From PCC-9228 sp964477525 (GTDB lineage Bacteria; Cyanobacteriota; Cyanobacteriia; Cyanobacteriales; PCC-9228): DNA of 64,000 nt. The notes under the pieces are model-generated. The model searched no databases. It was given only the letters and a program-made list of their open reading frames with translations, and was not told where the DNA came from. Location: the NCBI GenBank assembly GCA_964477525.1, contig CAYZHY010000006.1:6675-70674 (forward strand). Direction: 5' to 3'. Both the position numbers and the translations under genes were made by a program. Every line of letters begins with the position of its first letter. Position 1 is the first letter of the stretch. Positions 43,907 through 53,575 of the stretch are shown one piece after another.

Positions 43907-44407
43907 ATAGCTTTCCAAAATTCTGCAATTTTTTGGCACCTTTCCCCAGTATGGGAATGTGGCCAGAGGTAGGAATTCGTTCCTACAGTATAGCTACAAT
44001 TGTTTCTCCGGACGGGATAGCTTTGGCGTTTAAGGATCCACAAGAGGCTATCCCGATGAGATAGGTTTGTTGTATGGTCTTAAATATAGCAGGTATGCAA
44101 TTTGCCTGAGTACGGGAACCATACCTGCACCGAGCAAGCACCGGGGCTTGCTCCTAGATGAAACTTTGTGGATGAGTTTAGCCAACGACTGGTGATAATT
44201 GTTACATTATATGTTTCTATATATTACAAAAGATTGCGATTTTTGGAAAATCCCATGGCTGGCTAACCGCGATCGCATACTAGCAAGATTTGGCAATTTT
44301 GGATAAATTGGGAGTATCATACACTTGCTGCTCGAAGTTCGGTCGTTTCCATATCCTTCAGCCTGTCTTAAGGTGATTATAAAGAAATTCAAATTCTAAG
44401 GCTTTTG
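43907..44407. other. metH/HAD intergenic region with four inverted repeats
   Basis: About 500 bp between divergent genes. Four perfect inverted repeats follow each other: 43969-43986 (GTAGGAATTCGTTCCTAC, a UUCG-type loop), 44014-44054 (GGGATAGC/GCTATCCC), 44089-44128 (GCAGGTATG/CATACCTGC) and 44132-44153 (GAGCAAGC/GCTTGCTC). The first two fall in the metH leader. No known riboswitch fits. They may be dispersed repeats or a structured RNA. Confidence 0.55.
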
Positions 44408-45055
44408 ATGATGGAAAAACCAAAAGTTATTTTTCTGGATGCGGTGGGCACGTTGTTTGGCGTTCAACCAAGCGTGGGAGACGTTTACGCTCGTTTGGCA
44501 CGAGATTATGGGGTGGATTTAAGTCCTAGTGTCATCAATCAAGCTTTTTACAAGAGTTTTAAAATGGCAGACCCCTTGGCGTTTCCTGGGGCGAGTTTGC
44601 GAGAAATTAAACGACGCGAATACGAGTGGTGGCGGGCCATCGTGGCACAAACGTTTCAAATGGCGGAGGGATTGGAACAGTTTAGCGATTTTTCGACGTT
44701 TTTTGCGGAGTTGTACGCTCATTTTGCCAGTGGCGAACCCTGGGTGGTATACGATGATGTACCGCGATCGCTTCAACGCTGGCAAGATATGGGCATCGAA
44801 CTCGGTGTAATTAGTAATTTTGATTCTCGACTTCACAATGTATTAAAAGAATTAAAGTTAGAAGATTTTTTCCAATCGGTCACCATTTCTTCAGAAGTAG
44901 GGGCAGCCAAACCAGATACCACCATTTTCCAAAAAGCTTTAGAAAAGCACGAGTGCGATCCAGCAGCTGCTTGGCATGTGGGAGATAGCTGGTCGGAAGA
45001 TGTGGAAGGTGCTAAGGCAGTGGGCATGCGTGCGGTGAGAATTCAGCGAGATTAG
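44408..45055 (+). CDS. HAD-superfamily hydrolase (REG-2-like, DAVGTL type)
   Basis: About 215 residues. Motif I is FLDAVGTLFG with the nucleophile Asp; motif II is VISNFDSR; motif III/IV are KPDTTIFQKAL and HVGDSWSEDVEGAKAVG. The cap between motifs I and II is helical (subfamily IA). These are phosphatases of small metabolites; the substrate is not known. Two adjacent ATG codons (44408 and 44411) are possible starts. Divergent from metH and convergent with the WD40 gene, 9 bp apart. Confidence 0.88.
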   Translation: MMEKPKVIFLDAVGTLFGVQPSVGDVYARLARDYGVDLSPSVINQAFYKSFKMADPLAFPGASLREIKRREYEWWRAIVAQTFQMAEGLEQFSDFSTFFAELYAHFASGEPWVVYDDVPRSLQRWQDMGIELGVISNFDSRLHNVLKELKLEDFFQSVTISSEVGAAKPDTTIFQKALEKHECDPAAAWHVGDSWSEDVEGAKAVGMRAVRIQRD

Positions 45056-45064
45056 ACGCATTTT

Positions 45065-48000
45065 CTAGTCTTTGGTTTGGGGAGATTGGGTTCGGTATCC
45101 CTCACACAAATCTCGCTCGTTTTCGGGAACTTCCGCATTGGTTTTCAAATAATTGCGTATCCAATCGCAACTATAGTTTAACAAGCGATCGAAATCCAAT
45201 ACTCGATCCAATTGCCAGACAATTGCTACTTGGTCACCACCTCCAGCTGAAACCAAAGTGTTACCATCTTGGCTAATGGATATCTTGCTAACACCATCGC
45301 GATGGCCTCGCAACGGGGTGATAAAGGAGCCATTTCGCCGCCAAATTCGTATGGAATTATCCCAACTGGCAGATATAATAAACTGACCGTCGGGGGTAAA
45401 AGCTACATCTCGCACGCGGTCGGTGTGTCCTTTTAGAGTTTTAACCAATTTCCCATTGGGTTTCCAAATTTTCACCGTGCGATCGCGACCCGCAGAAGCT
45501 ATTAATTCCCCATCAGGACTGAACGCTACCGCATAAATGGTATCTTCATGGGTGCCCAACGTTCTTAAAAACGTCCCTTTTCGCGTCCACAGCTTAATAG
45601 TGCGATCGCGACTAGCAGAAGCTATAAATTCCCCATCGGGAGAAAACACCACACTATTCACATCCTCTTCATGTCTGGTGAGCGTTTTCAACAGGGTACC
45701 ATCTCGCTGCCACAACTTAATGGTATCATCGTCGCTACCAGTTACCATTAGCTTACCATCGGTCGAAAACGATAGTTGATTGATACCGCCATCATGGTCT
45801 TGGAGTGTAAATTGTTTGCTACCATCCAGATGCCACAAGGTCGCGGTTCCATCCCAACTTACCGAAGCGATGGTTTGACCGTCGGGAGCGAACGTAATTC
45901 CCAAAATCAATTCTTGATGGGCCTCGATCGTACGTAGTAGCTTCCCATTGCTATGCCAAAATTTGAGGATGCCCTTTTGGGTTCCGGTTACGATTAGCTC
46001 AGAATTTACCGAACTCAAAGCTACCGCTGTTACTTTATCTTGATGTTCTGACAGCCGGGTGAGCAAATTTTCTCCCCGACGCCACAAATTCACCGTGAAA
46101 TCGGCTCCAGTAGATGCAATCAAGTGATTGTTGGGACTAATATCAATTCCCCATACGGCACTTTTCGGTCCCCGAAACGTATTGATAGGGGTCAGGTCTA
46201 AGTTATTTGTATTTTGGAAGTTATTGAGATTTTGAATTTCTGTCATATCCCAAATTTTGACCGTACCATCGTCGGAAGAACTTGCTAAAATCTGTCCCTG
46301 TTTGTCAAAAGCCAATCGATTCACATCATCTTGATGGCCGCGAAGGGTTGTAATTTCCTTTCCATTTAACGTCCACAGTGTAATGGTTTTATCGTCGCTG
46401 GCGGAAGCTAAAAACTTGCCACTGGGATGAAACGCTATTTCGTTGACATCGGTTTTATGTCGGGAAATGGTTCGCAAAAGCGTGCCATCGCGCCTCCAAA
46501 TTTTGATGGTATTGTCCCAGCTGCCAGAGGCAAATATTTTGCCGTTGGGATGAAAATCCAAACCAAATATTGATTTGTTGTGTGCGGGAATGGTTTTTAT
46601 AAGCGTGCCATCTCGTTTCCAAAATTTGATGGTATTGTCGTTACTACCAGAGAGGATAAGTTTGCCATCGGGACTAAAGGTAACTTCGTGGACGCTGTCT
46701 TCATGGCCTCGAAATGTTCTCACCAGATTGGCTGATTCAATATTGCCATCGGAACGATTGATTTTCCAGAGTTTGACGGTATTGTCATCGCTGGCAGAGG
46801 CTAGATACTGACCGTCGCGACTAAGTGCAATCCCAAAAATTCCTTTTTCGTGTCCCCGCAGGGTCGTAATAAGGGTGCCATTTGGTTTCCATAGCTTGAT
46901 GGTACCATCCCAACTGGCAGAAGCGATCGCATCTCCATGGGGCGAAAATAATACTTCGTAGACAGTCCCTTCATGACCGGTCAAGGTGTTGTAGGCACGT
47001 ACTTGATAAGCCGTTTTCCGCAGTACCTGTCGCACTTGCTTTTGCAACTGGGGATTGAACTTTTCAATATTATCCATTTGCCGTACACGTCTGGTTGCTT
47101 TAATGGCTTCTTTCAGAGCTTGGAGATTGTATTGGGATGCAAATAAGGATTCGGCGGAAGTTGCGATCGCTTTAATCTCGTTGATTTTCGCTCTCCGAGT
47201 TTCTTGACGGGCGTTGCGATACATATGAAACGCAAAAGCACCCAAACTAGAAGAAACCAATAACGCGGCACTGACGGCTAGCAGCAAAAGTCGCTGCAAT
47301 CGAGCGCTTCTCTTTTCTTGCGTCAGCCGGGCTTCCACTTCCTGAGCGCGCGAGGCTTCCAGAGCTTGCTGGACGGTAGCGCGATCGTGCTGCTGGCTGG
47401 CTGCCAAAAACTGATAGTCCAAATCGCTGAGACTCTTTCCTTGCGCCCATTTTTGGGCATCTCGCAAGGCTTTCCCCTGCAACAGGCGCGAGCTATCGCT
47501 AAAGTTAGAATCTACCCAGGCTTCAAGTGCTTGCGAGTAAGGGCGTAAGTGGTCTAACTGCTGTTTTACCCAATCCAAGTTAAAAACTTCCGCATAAATA
47601 CGATTTTTCACTTGTAAAATCCCCCTATCGCGAACAACCAACCCCGACAGCATCAGTTCGGTTTGTTCCTGGGAATCGTCCGCTACCACCGTTTCTCCTT
47701 GCAAAATTTTCTGATAAATTCCCAACAATCTAGCGGCATATTTTTCGTTGTAAAGCAACCGGTCTCGTATGGTTCTCAAATGTTCCGGTTCGTCTTGCGA
47801 TTCCCAACGATGGATGATTTTGGTTCTCGCTACCAATCCCACCCAAAACGATTCCCGATTTTTCGCAATATAAGATTCTCGAGTTGGTGTTTGATACAAT
47901 GCTTGCAACACCAAATAGCACAATTTTTGAGTTAAAAAAGGTTGTCCTCCAGTCCAATGTAAAATCTCTTGCAAAACCACTTGGGGACGTTCGGCTGTTT

Positions 48001-48661
48001 CTAGAAATCCTTCGCACAAAGGTTGAGCTTCGTCAAAGTTAAATCCACCCAACTCGATGGCTGTACCAATGTTAAAAGGGGTTCTTTGTTTGTCTTGAAT
48101 CAAATCGGAAGGGGTGGCAACGCCGAACAAAGCAAAGGTTAACCGCTGATATTCAGCAGAATTGGCACGTTGGTTGTAACAAAAACGAATAAAAGCAAAA
48201 AAATCATCAATAGAAAAAGGTAAGCTCAGGATACTATCAATTTCATCGATAAAAATACAAATATTTTCTTGGGGATATTGCTGCAGAATTTCTTCCACAA
48301 AAGCACTCAGTCGGTGGACCAGAGACATGTCTTCTACCTGCTGCCACCAAGTTTTTAAATTGATGGTTCCTAGCAGGCCAAATCCACGCCACAGTTCCGC
48401 TGCAATTCCCTTGTACCACTGGGAAGGAGTGACGTTTTCGTTTCCCAAACGGGTCATGTCTACAGTACTGCAGCGAAATCCCGATTCTTGCAAGCGATGG
48501 TAGGTTCGAACCAACAGGGATGATTTGCCCATCTGACGGGAGTTAAAGACATAACAAAATTGTCCTTGTTTGAGGGCATCGTACAAGTAGGTATCTGCGT
48601 GTCTTTCTACGTAGCTAGGTGCATTGCTAGCTAGGCTACCGCCAACTTGATAAACAGTCAT
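45065..48661 (-). CDS. membrane-anchored AAA-like ATPase with 14 WD40 repeats
   Basis: A 1198-residue multidomain protein. Residues 1-380 are an AAA-like (AAA_35/STAND-type) NTPase with Walker A SRQMGKSS (41-48) and Walker B ICIFIDEID (134-142). A helical linker leads to one hydrophobic helix (about 459-480) and a second helical region. From about residue 557 there are 14 WD40 repeats, enough for two seven-bladed propellers, many with S-x-D-x-T-I-K-L/I-W. The C-terminus (CDWIRNYLKTN, DLCEGY) is common in cyanobacterial WD40 signal proteins. Proteins of this build are thought to be signal-transducing scaffolds; ligand and output are unknown. Confidence 0.9.
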   Translation of the reverse strand: MTVYQVGGSLASNAPSYVERHADTYLYDALKQGQFCYVFNSRQMGKSSLLVRTYHRLQESGFRCSTVDMTRLGNENVTPSQWYKGIAAELWRGFGLLGTINLKTWWQQVEDMSLVHRLSAFVEEILQQYPQENICIFIDEIDSILSLPFSIDDFFAFIRFCYNQRANSAEYQRLTFALFGVATPSDLIQDKQRTPFNIGTAIELGGFNFDEAQPLCEGFLETAERPQVVLQEILHWTGGQPFLTQKLCYLVLQALYQTPTRESYIAKNRESFWVGLVARTKIIHRWESQDEPEHLRTIRDRLLYNEKYAARLLGIYQKILQGETVVADDSQEQTELMLSGLVVRDRGILQVKNRIYAEVFNLDWVKQQLDHLRPYSQALEAWVDSNFSDSSRLLQGKALRDAQKWAQGKSLSDLDYQFLAASQQHDRATVQQALEASRAQEVEARLTQEKRSARLQRLLLLAVSAALLVSSSLGAFAFHMYRNARQETRRAKINEIKAIATSAESLFASQYNLQALKEAIKATRRVRQMDNIEKFNPQLQKQVRQVLRKTAYQVRAYNTLTGHEGTVYEVLFSPHGDAIASASWDGTIKLWKPNGTLITTLRGHEKGIFGIALSRDGQYLASASDDNTVKLWKINRSDGNIESANLVRTFRGHEDSVHEVTFSPDGKLILSGSNDNTIKFWKRDGTLIKTIPAHNKSIFGLDFHPNGKIFASGSWDNTIKIWRRDGTLLRTISRHKTDVNEIAFHPSGKFLASASDDKTITLWTLNGKEITTLRGHQDDVNRLAFDKQGQILASSSDDGTVKIWDMTEIQNLNNFQNTNNLDLTPINTFRGPKSAVWGIDISPNNHLIASTGADFTVNLWRRGENLLTRLSEHQDKVTAVALSSVNSELIVTGTQKGILKFWHSNGKLLRTIEAHQELILGITFAPDGQTIASVSWDGTATLWHLDGSKQFTLQDHDGGINQLSFSTDGKLMVTGSDDDTIKLWQRDGTLLKTLTRHEEDVNSVVFSPDGEFIASASRDRTIKLWTRKGTFLRTLGTHEDTIYAVAFSPDGELIASAGRDRTVKIWKPNGKLVKTLKGHTDRVRDVAFTPDGQFIISASWDNSIRIWRRNGSFITPLRGHRDGVSKISISQDGNTLVSAGGGDQVAIVWQLDRVLDFDRLLNYSCDWIRNYLKTNAEVPENERDLCEGYRTQSPQTKD

Positions 48662-49343
48662 AAATTTTATAAGACTACTTTATATATTTGGTCTTGTTTC
48701 TCCATAAGGCCATAGGCAGTAGCTACGTTATAAATGCATATTTTTTCCAATTGATTTTTAGCGGAACCAGGAAGCCATGCCAAAGCCGAAAACCAAAAAC
48801 CACAAATTGGTGAATGGGAAATTCTCTGGTAAAAAGCGATCGATAAGTAGGGACTATCCTACAAGTGCGCAACCTACAAAATCAGATTCCCTAACTACGA
48901 CTGTTTGTCAAGTTGTTGTCGGTAAAATAAGTAACAAGTTTGATAGANNNNNNNNNNNNNNNNNNNNNNNNNNNNNNNNNNNNNNNNNNNNNNNNNNNNN
49001 NNNNNNNNNNNNNNNNNNNNNNNNNNNNNNNNNNNNNNNNNNNNNNNAACTACGACTGTTTGTCAAGTTGTTGTCGGTAAAATAAGTAACAAGTTTGATA
49101 GAGAAGCTTCCTAGATATGACAAAGCGAACCCAGCTTGAGTTGGTGAATTTTGGATCCGCTTTACGAGGATGGGATTGCATAATTATACAAAAATTATAC
49201 AAAATACAGATCGTTAATCTGTTCGATCGACTTGGAGATAGCAGCAATGTCTATTTGCTGTGGTGCTTGGAACTTATCGATTCAGAATGCCGTCATAAAC
49301 TTGTAGAACAAACGATTAGCGATAATATTGTACGGAGGATGCG
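48662..49343. other. 682-bp intergenic region with artefactual gap
   Basis: Contains the gap at 48948-49047 and the promoter areas of two divergent genes. If the gap is collapsed, a 61-residue frame starting at 48777 (MPKPKTKNHKLV) becomes continuous to a stop at 49114, but it lacks further support. A frame at 49117-49350 overlaps the next gene's start and is not believed. Confidence 0.5.
48948..49047. other. 100-N gap flanked by an identical 55-bp overlap
   Basis: Bases 48893-48947 and 49048-49102 are identical over 55 bp, the same length as at the 5.8-kb gap. The gap is very probably an unmerged contig overlap, so the true sequence is 155 bases shorter. Confidence 0.93.
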
Positions 49344-49787
49344 ATGGTGAACTTCCAACCTCGCCGTTTACTTGTATCTACTATGGTTGGTGCTATACTA
49401 ACCATGACCCCAGTGGCACGCGCTCAAGAAGTGGTAAATATTTCTGCGGATTTTTCCGATCCAATGACCTTGACAGAAACTTCTGGCGGCGATCGCCAAA
49501 ACTGTGGGTATCATGGAGAAGAGCCGGATTACATCATCAACCTACAGCAGGATTTTACCTACCTACGTTTCTATGTAGAAGGGCAAGGAAAACCAACACT
49601 GTTGATGATTGGTCCTTTGAATACGGATAACAAAGCTAGATATTGCTCTCAAACCGATCCGGTTTCTGGAGAAAATGCCGAACATTCCGGGTATTGGTCG
49701 GCTGGCAAATATGAAGTGTATGTGGGTGAAGTGGAAAGTGGCGTACAAACTTCTTACGAACTAACGGTAACTCAAGAACGTCCTTAA
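49344..49787 (+). CDS. secreted hypothetical protein
   Basis: A 147-residue protein with a Sec signal peptide (residues 1-28, basic start, hydrophobic LLVSTMVGAILTM, then A-R-A-Q). The mature part is beta-rich with one C-x-Y-H-G and a later Y-C-S-Q cysteine, which might form a disulfide. The pattern D-x-x-L-R-F-Y-V-E-G-Q-G resembles small beta-sandwich periplasmic domains, but I recognise no family. CGGAGGA lies 6 nt before the ATG. Function unknown. Confidence 0.75.
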   Translation: MVNFQPRRLLVSTMVGAILTMTPVARAQEVVNISADFSDPMTLTETSGGDRQNCGYHGEEPDYIINLQQDFTYLRFYVEGQGKPTLLMIGPLNTDNKARYCSQTDPVSGENAEHSGYWSAGKYEVYVGEVESGVQTSYELTVTQERP

Positions 49788-49830
49788 TGCTTTCCTAGCT
49801 TCGAGTCGCTTCATTTTCGATCGGGTTTTT

Positions 49831-51042
49831 CTAGGGAATGGAACCGCGACGCGCGTCGTTTGATATTCTTGATTGAGAAATTGTCTCATCCCTTTCTCCT
49901 GCCGCATGCCGTGCAAACCGCTGTGCCAACGCTGGTACCAAAACAAAGGGATTGCTAAAGCCAGAAAACAACGAAATTCCCTCAAAACCATCCAGTTCGC
50001 CAACCAACGGCAACCCATCCCTGCTAAACGCCACCAGGCAATGACGGCACTCTCCTGTTAAAGTTGCCAATGAGGGCAAAATTTTCCCAACACTAGCACG
50101 AATTTCTGCCTCGCTTTGCTTTAAATTGACTTTTGCTTGCGGATTGGTGAGAACGCGCGAAATTTGACCGAGGCGAAAGCTGCCATCAAGAAATTGTACG
50201 GCACCGGCATCCAAAATGGCTGGTACGGGTTCGTTTCCCGATTCTTCCCATAAGGGTTCGGCTTGTGGCTGCGTGGCATTGGCTTGCAGTTGAATCCGCT
50301 GCAACTCCGCTGGCATTACGAAAGTTTGCAAGTTTACATCTGCTGGCGGTGTTTCGATCGCTTCCGCGTGAGTAAAATAAATGGGAACGTGGATGCCGGC
50401 TTTAGCTAAAAAAGAACGCGCCATACCACCCACACAAATGGCCGTCTGTTTGGCTTCGTAGGTATTTTCAACTCCCTGCACTCCCCGAACTCGATCGCTT
50501 TCTCGTTGCAGTTCCACAGCGCGATCGCATATGACCTCACCACCCCACTGTTTGATTCCCGCGTAAAGCGCCAGCAGCAATTTTTCTGGATGAACGTGAC
50601 CGTGGCGTACCGTTAAAGCACCCGCGATCGCGTTAGCCTCTAAAAGGGGTTCCAACTCGCAAGCCTGTTGGACATCCAGTAACTGCGGCGGTATGGCAAA
50701 GTTGGCATAGGATTGCGCCACCTGCTGCGGATCGCTACCTGGTGGGATGGTAAGCAACAGATCCAACTCGCGAAACTCAATTTCTCCCGGCAACTCCTCA
50801 CAAAGCTGGTCATAGCGATCGCGACCTTCCCGACACAACTGTCGCGTAGAAACGCCTCCCACCGTGCGATCGGTTCCCGACCAAAACGCAATACCACCAT
50901 AACTGTAGCGCGTAGCATTGTGCGGGGGCAACTGTTGCTCCAGTAAGGCAATGGCAAACCCAGCGCGCGCCAGTTCGTACCCCAACATGGCGCCAGTCAG
51001 TCCGCCACCCACGACCAGCCAGTCATACGTTTTTCTTGGCAT
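49831..51042 (-). CDS. FAD-dependent oxidoreductase (DAO family)
   Basis: A 403-residue enzyme of the D-amino-acid-oxidase/glycine-oxidase class. The N-terminal dinucleotide motif is V-V-G-G-G-L-T-G-A-M-L-G; a C-terminal GLPLVGEL segment and the overall layout fit the family. It oxidises an amine or hydroxy acid with FAD; the substrate is not known. The C-terminal tail (RISNDARRGSIP) is disordered. GGAGGAGG stands directly before the ATG, so the spacing is unusually tight. It is the last gene of a four-gene minus-strand group. Confidence 0.85.
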   Translation of the reverse strand: MPRKTYDWLVVGGGLTGAMLGYELARAGFAIALLEQQLPPHNATRYSYGGIAFWSGTDRTVGGVSTRQLCREGRDRYDQLCEELPGEIEFRELDLLLTIPPGSDPQQVAQSYANFAIPPQLLDVQQACELEPLLEANAIAGALTVRHGHVHPEKLLLALYAGIKQWGGEVICDRAVELQRESDRVRGVQGVENTYEAKQTAICVGGMARSFLAKAGIHVPIYFTHAEAIETPPADVNLQTFVMPAELQRIQLQANATQPQAEPLWEESGNEPVPAILDAGAVQFLDGSFRLGQISRVLTNPQAKVNLKQSEAEIRASVGKILPSLATLTGECRHCLVAFSRDGLPLVGELDGFEGISLFSGFSNPFVLVPALAQRFARHAAGERDETISQSRISNDARRGSIP

Positions 51043-51173
51043 CCTCCTCCATGTGATGAGTTAGTTACGAATCGTTTTTGACAAGGCCAAAGCCTAACTC
51101 GAAGCTTGGTAAATGCCACCGAACCATTAAATTCGAGGCACGAGTTTCCCCCATAACCAACAGCAAAATCGCT

Positions 51174-51581
51174 TTACGAATTTTCGTTAATTTGACGTGC
51201 CGACACTTCCACCGCATCTACATCAATGGTTCCTGGTGGCGTCATACGCTGAAACTTCCCATCTTGAACCTTCAGGGGTTCGCCACAGCTGGGACATTTA
51301 AACTCGTGTTTGCGAAAACCGGTAAATTCGTACTCGCATACCGGACAGCTATCTTGAACCAACTGGCGGCTGACCCACCAACGCACCCCTAACAAAATTA
51401 AACTGGGAGCAATAAAGATAAATAGCAGTAAAATGAGCAAAAGCTGGAACGTTCCTTTGACCAGCCAGCCAAGACCGATAAAGCTGAGAAACCAGATACC
51501 GGCAATGACGGCCAGCCAAAAACCAATTCCGGAGAGGTTTAGGCGTATGCTTTTAATGTTTTCGCGATTCACGGCGATCAC
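51174..51581 (-). CDS. small membrane protein with C-terminal zinc ribbon
   Basis: A 135-residue protein. Two hydrophobic helices (about residues 22-42 and 45-66) are followed by a zinc ribbon with C-P-V-C and C-P-S-C-G pairs (EYEFTGFRKHEFKCPSCG). The frame opens with a GTG at 51581; an in-frame GTG at 51572 is better placed behind GGTGA, so the N-terminus is uncertain. It lies 33 bp downstream of the glycosyltransferase and probably shares its transcript. Function unknown. Confidence 0.7.
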   Translation of the reverse strand: MIAVNRENIKSIRLNLSGIGFWLAVIAGIWFLSFIGLGWLVKGTFQLLLILLLFIFIAPSLILLGVRWWVSRQLVQDSCPVCEYEFTGFRKHEFKCPSCGEPLKVQDGKFQRMTPPGTIDVDAVEVSARQINENS

Positions 51582-51614
51582 CTACAAAATTCGGCAGGGT
51601 TCTTTATTTCTATC

Positions 51615-52766
51615 CTAGCCTTCCTGCACAAGCGTTTGGATTTTTTGGGTTAAAGCATTTTTGCTAAACTTGGCCAGCGTTTGCGATCGCAGCCAGTCCC
51701 CCTGACATCGTTGGTCTTGTCCTTGTAGCAGTTCAATACAAGCTGCCGCAACAGCTTCCGGGTCGCGATAGGGAACTTGCCAGCCTACCCGACCATCCTG
51801 TAGGGGGTCGGCAGAACCATCCGCATCTCCAGAAATAACAGGCACACCACAAGCCATAGCTTCTAAATACACAATACCAAATCCTTCCCGCGATGGCATG
51901 ACATACCCATCCGCTACCCGATAGTGGTCGGGAAGTTCTTCGGTGGGAACAAAACCAGCAAACACTACGCGATCGCGAACTCCCAAATCCTCCGCCAACT
52001 GCGCCAAACGCGGTTGGTCATCTCCTCGACCAATCACCAAATACTTAACATCGGGAAAAACAGCAGCGACTTTCCCCAACGCGCGAATGGTGACATCCAC
52101 CCCTTTGTAAATATCTCCCGACCACAAACGTGCCACGGTCATCAACACCTTAGCTTCGTACAATCCGTACCTTTCTATTAGTTTCGGCGGTTTTTCCCCA
52201 GGGGTAAATGTATCCCCATCGACCACGCAGGAAACCATACGAAACTGGCGCGGGTCTAAATGGTTGACTTCGCAAGCAAGATCGCGGCTGTGGCGGCTAA
52301 TCGTCCAAATACTGTGCGCTTTTTGCAAGGCTTGTACGTAACGAGGTGGTAGCGGATCCCAAACTTCCTTGCCGTAGGTTAACACTGTATAGGGAATTCC
52401 CAAAGATTGGCACACAAGCTGGGTCATGGGTGCCAAGTTAACATGTCCGCAAAAAACCCGCTGCGGTCGCCGCCACAGTAAAGATAGCAGCAGCAAACTC
52501 GCGATTCGCACTCGACCCAGCCAAGGTGGCAAGGTTTTCAAATAGCGAAATGCAAATACATCAGTATTGCTAGCAAAAGGATTGTCACTATCTGGCGTAT
52601 CCCGCAGCAGGAGAACTTCCGCTTTTGGTGAGCGATCGCGGGGTCGGGAAAAGTCAGAAACAGCCTGTTCGTAGGCATGGAGGATATCCTTAACGTAGGA
52701 TTGGATTCCCCCTTCGCCGGAGAAAATTTCCAAAAATAAGAAAATGTGATTGGCTGCTGGTGCCAC
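51615..52766 (-). CDS. glycosyltransferase family 4 (GT-B fold)
   Basis: A 383-residue GT4 enzyme. The C-terminal Rossmann half carries VLMTVARLWSGDIYKGVDV, KYLVIGRGDD and the E-x7-E motif PSREGFGIVYLEAMACGVPV that binds the nucleotide-sugar donor. The N-terminal G-G-I-Q-S-Y glycine loop is typical. It builds a cell-surface glycan or glycolipid; the product is not known. GTG start with AAGGA about 8 nt upstream. It lies between the SGNH hydrolase and the zinc-ribbon membrane protein on the same strand. Confidence 0.92.
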   Translation of the reverse strand: MAPAANHIFLFLEIFSGEGGIQSYVKDILHAYEQAVSDFSRPRDRSPKAEVLLLRDTPDSDNPFASNTDVFAFRYLKTLPPWLGRVRIASLLLLSLLWRRPQRVFCGHVNLAPMTQLVCQSLGIPYTVLTYGKEVWDPLPPRYVQALQKAHSIWTISRHSRDLACEVNHLDPRQFRMVSCVVDGDTFTPGEKPPKLIERYGLYEAKVLMTVARLWSGDIYKGVDVTIRALGKVAAVFPDVKYLVIGRGDDQPRLAQLAEDLGVRDRVVFAGFVPTEELPDHYRVADGYVMPSREGFGIVYLEAMACGVPVISGDADGSADPLQDGRVGWQVPYRDPEAVAAACIELLQGQDQRCQGDWLRSQTLAKFSKNALTQKIQTLVQEG

Positions 52767-52819
52767 AGTCCAGTCCTTATTTGCTTAGATTTCCAATATC
52801 CTAAAATATCCTAGCCTAC

Positions 52820-53575
52820 TTAAGTGGCGTTTTTTGCTTTGGATTGGTAGCGGTCTAAAACTTCGGATAAGGGAGATTGCCATGCAGCGGCAATGCGGCG
52901 ATGACCTTGACGGTTGGGATGAACCCCATCAGCCAGATCGTCTGTACTCAGATGGGAGTAAATATCGACAAATGTAATAGCAGGATGGCTGTCGCTGTCT
53001 TTAGCAACCAAATCGGCGATCGCATCATTGAAGGCTTCGGCGCGTTGGTTCAAAACCGGATCGTCAATGGGTGGGATGGAAGCTGCTAAAATCTGGGTTT
53101 CTGGTTGCTGTTGCTGGATATCTCGTATCAATGCCAACCAGCGTTGGGGGGCCGTTTCCAAAGCATAATTCTGTACAATATCGTTGGTACCGATCAGCAG
53201 CAAGACCACATCCGGTTGTGATTTGCGCAACCAGCCGGAAATACGCTTGCGAATTTGGCCAATGCGCCAACCGGAATGACCCTCGTGGTCTTTATCGGGT
53301 AGTTGTGGCGGTCCATTTTGCAAAGACCCAACAAAATCAATGGCATAGCCACGCTGTTCCACCAGGGTTTGCCACAGGTCAATGCGATAGCCACCAGCAA
53401 CGTTATACCCGTCGGTAATCGAATCTCCTAAAGGCATCACCGCGATCGCATTATTCTTGTTTTCCATGGCTTGGATGTTTGAATCGAACATTCTGTTCAG
53501 TTGCCACCCTCCCAACGCTATTAACCCTATTACAATAGTAGCGATCGCGATCGCTGCCAAATTTTTTCCACCCAT
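52820..53575 (-). CDS. SGNH/GDSL-type hydrolase, membrane-anchored
   Basis: A 251-residue protein. An N-terminal hydrophobic anchor (residues 6-23) precedes an SGNH domain with the nucleophile motif GDSITDG (S52), a GTND motif and DGVHPN. These enzymes remove or transfer acyl groups from lipids, polysaccharides or peptides. The anchor suggests an extracytoplasmic site. It is the first gene of the minus-strand set with the glycosyltransferase 53 bp downstream, so surface glycan editing is a reasonable guess. Confidence 0.9.
   Translation of the reverse strand: MGGKNLAAIAIATIVIGLIALGGWQLNRMFDSNIQAMENKNNAIAVMPLGDSITDGYNVAGGYRIDLWQTLVEQRGYAIDFVGSLQNGPPQLPDKDHEGHSGWRIGQIRKRISGWLRKSQPDVVLLLIGTNDIVQNYALETAPQRWLALIRDIQQQQPETQILAASIPPIDDPVLNQRAEAFNDAIADLVAKDSDSHPAITFVDIYSHLSTDDLADGVHPNRQGHRRIAAAWQSPLSEVLDRYQSKAKNAT

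Noticed and set aside
43907..44060. possible SAM riboswitch before metH (GGTGCCAAAA near the start codon)
   Set aside because: The conserved S-box 5' core is missing, so only generic hairpins can be claimed.
49117..49350. 77-residue frame before the secreted protein
   Set aside because: Overlaps the real start at 49344, has no ribosome site and no recognisable features.
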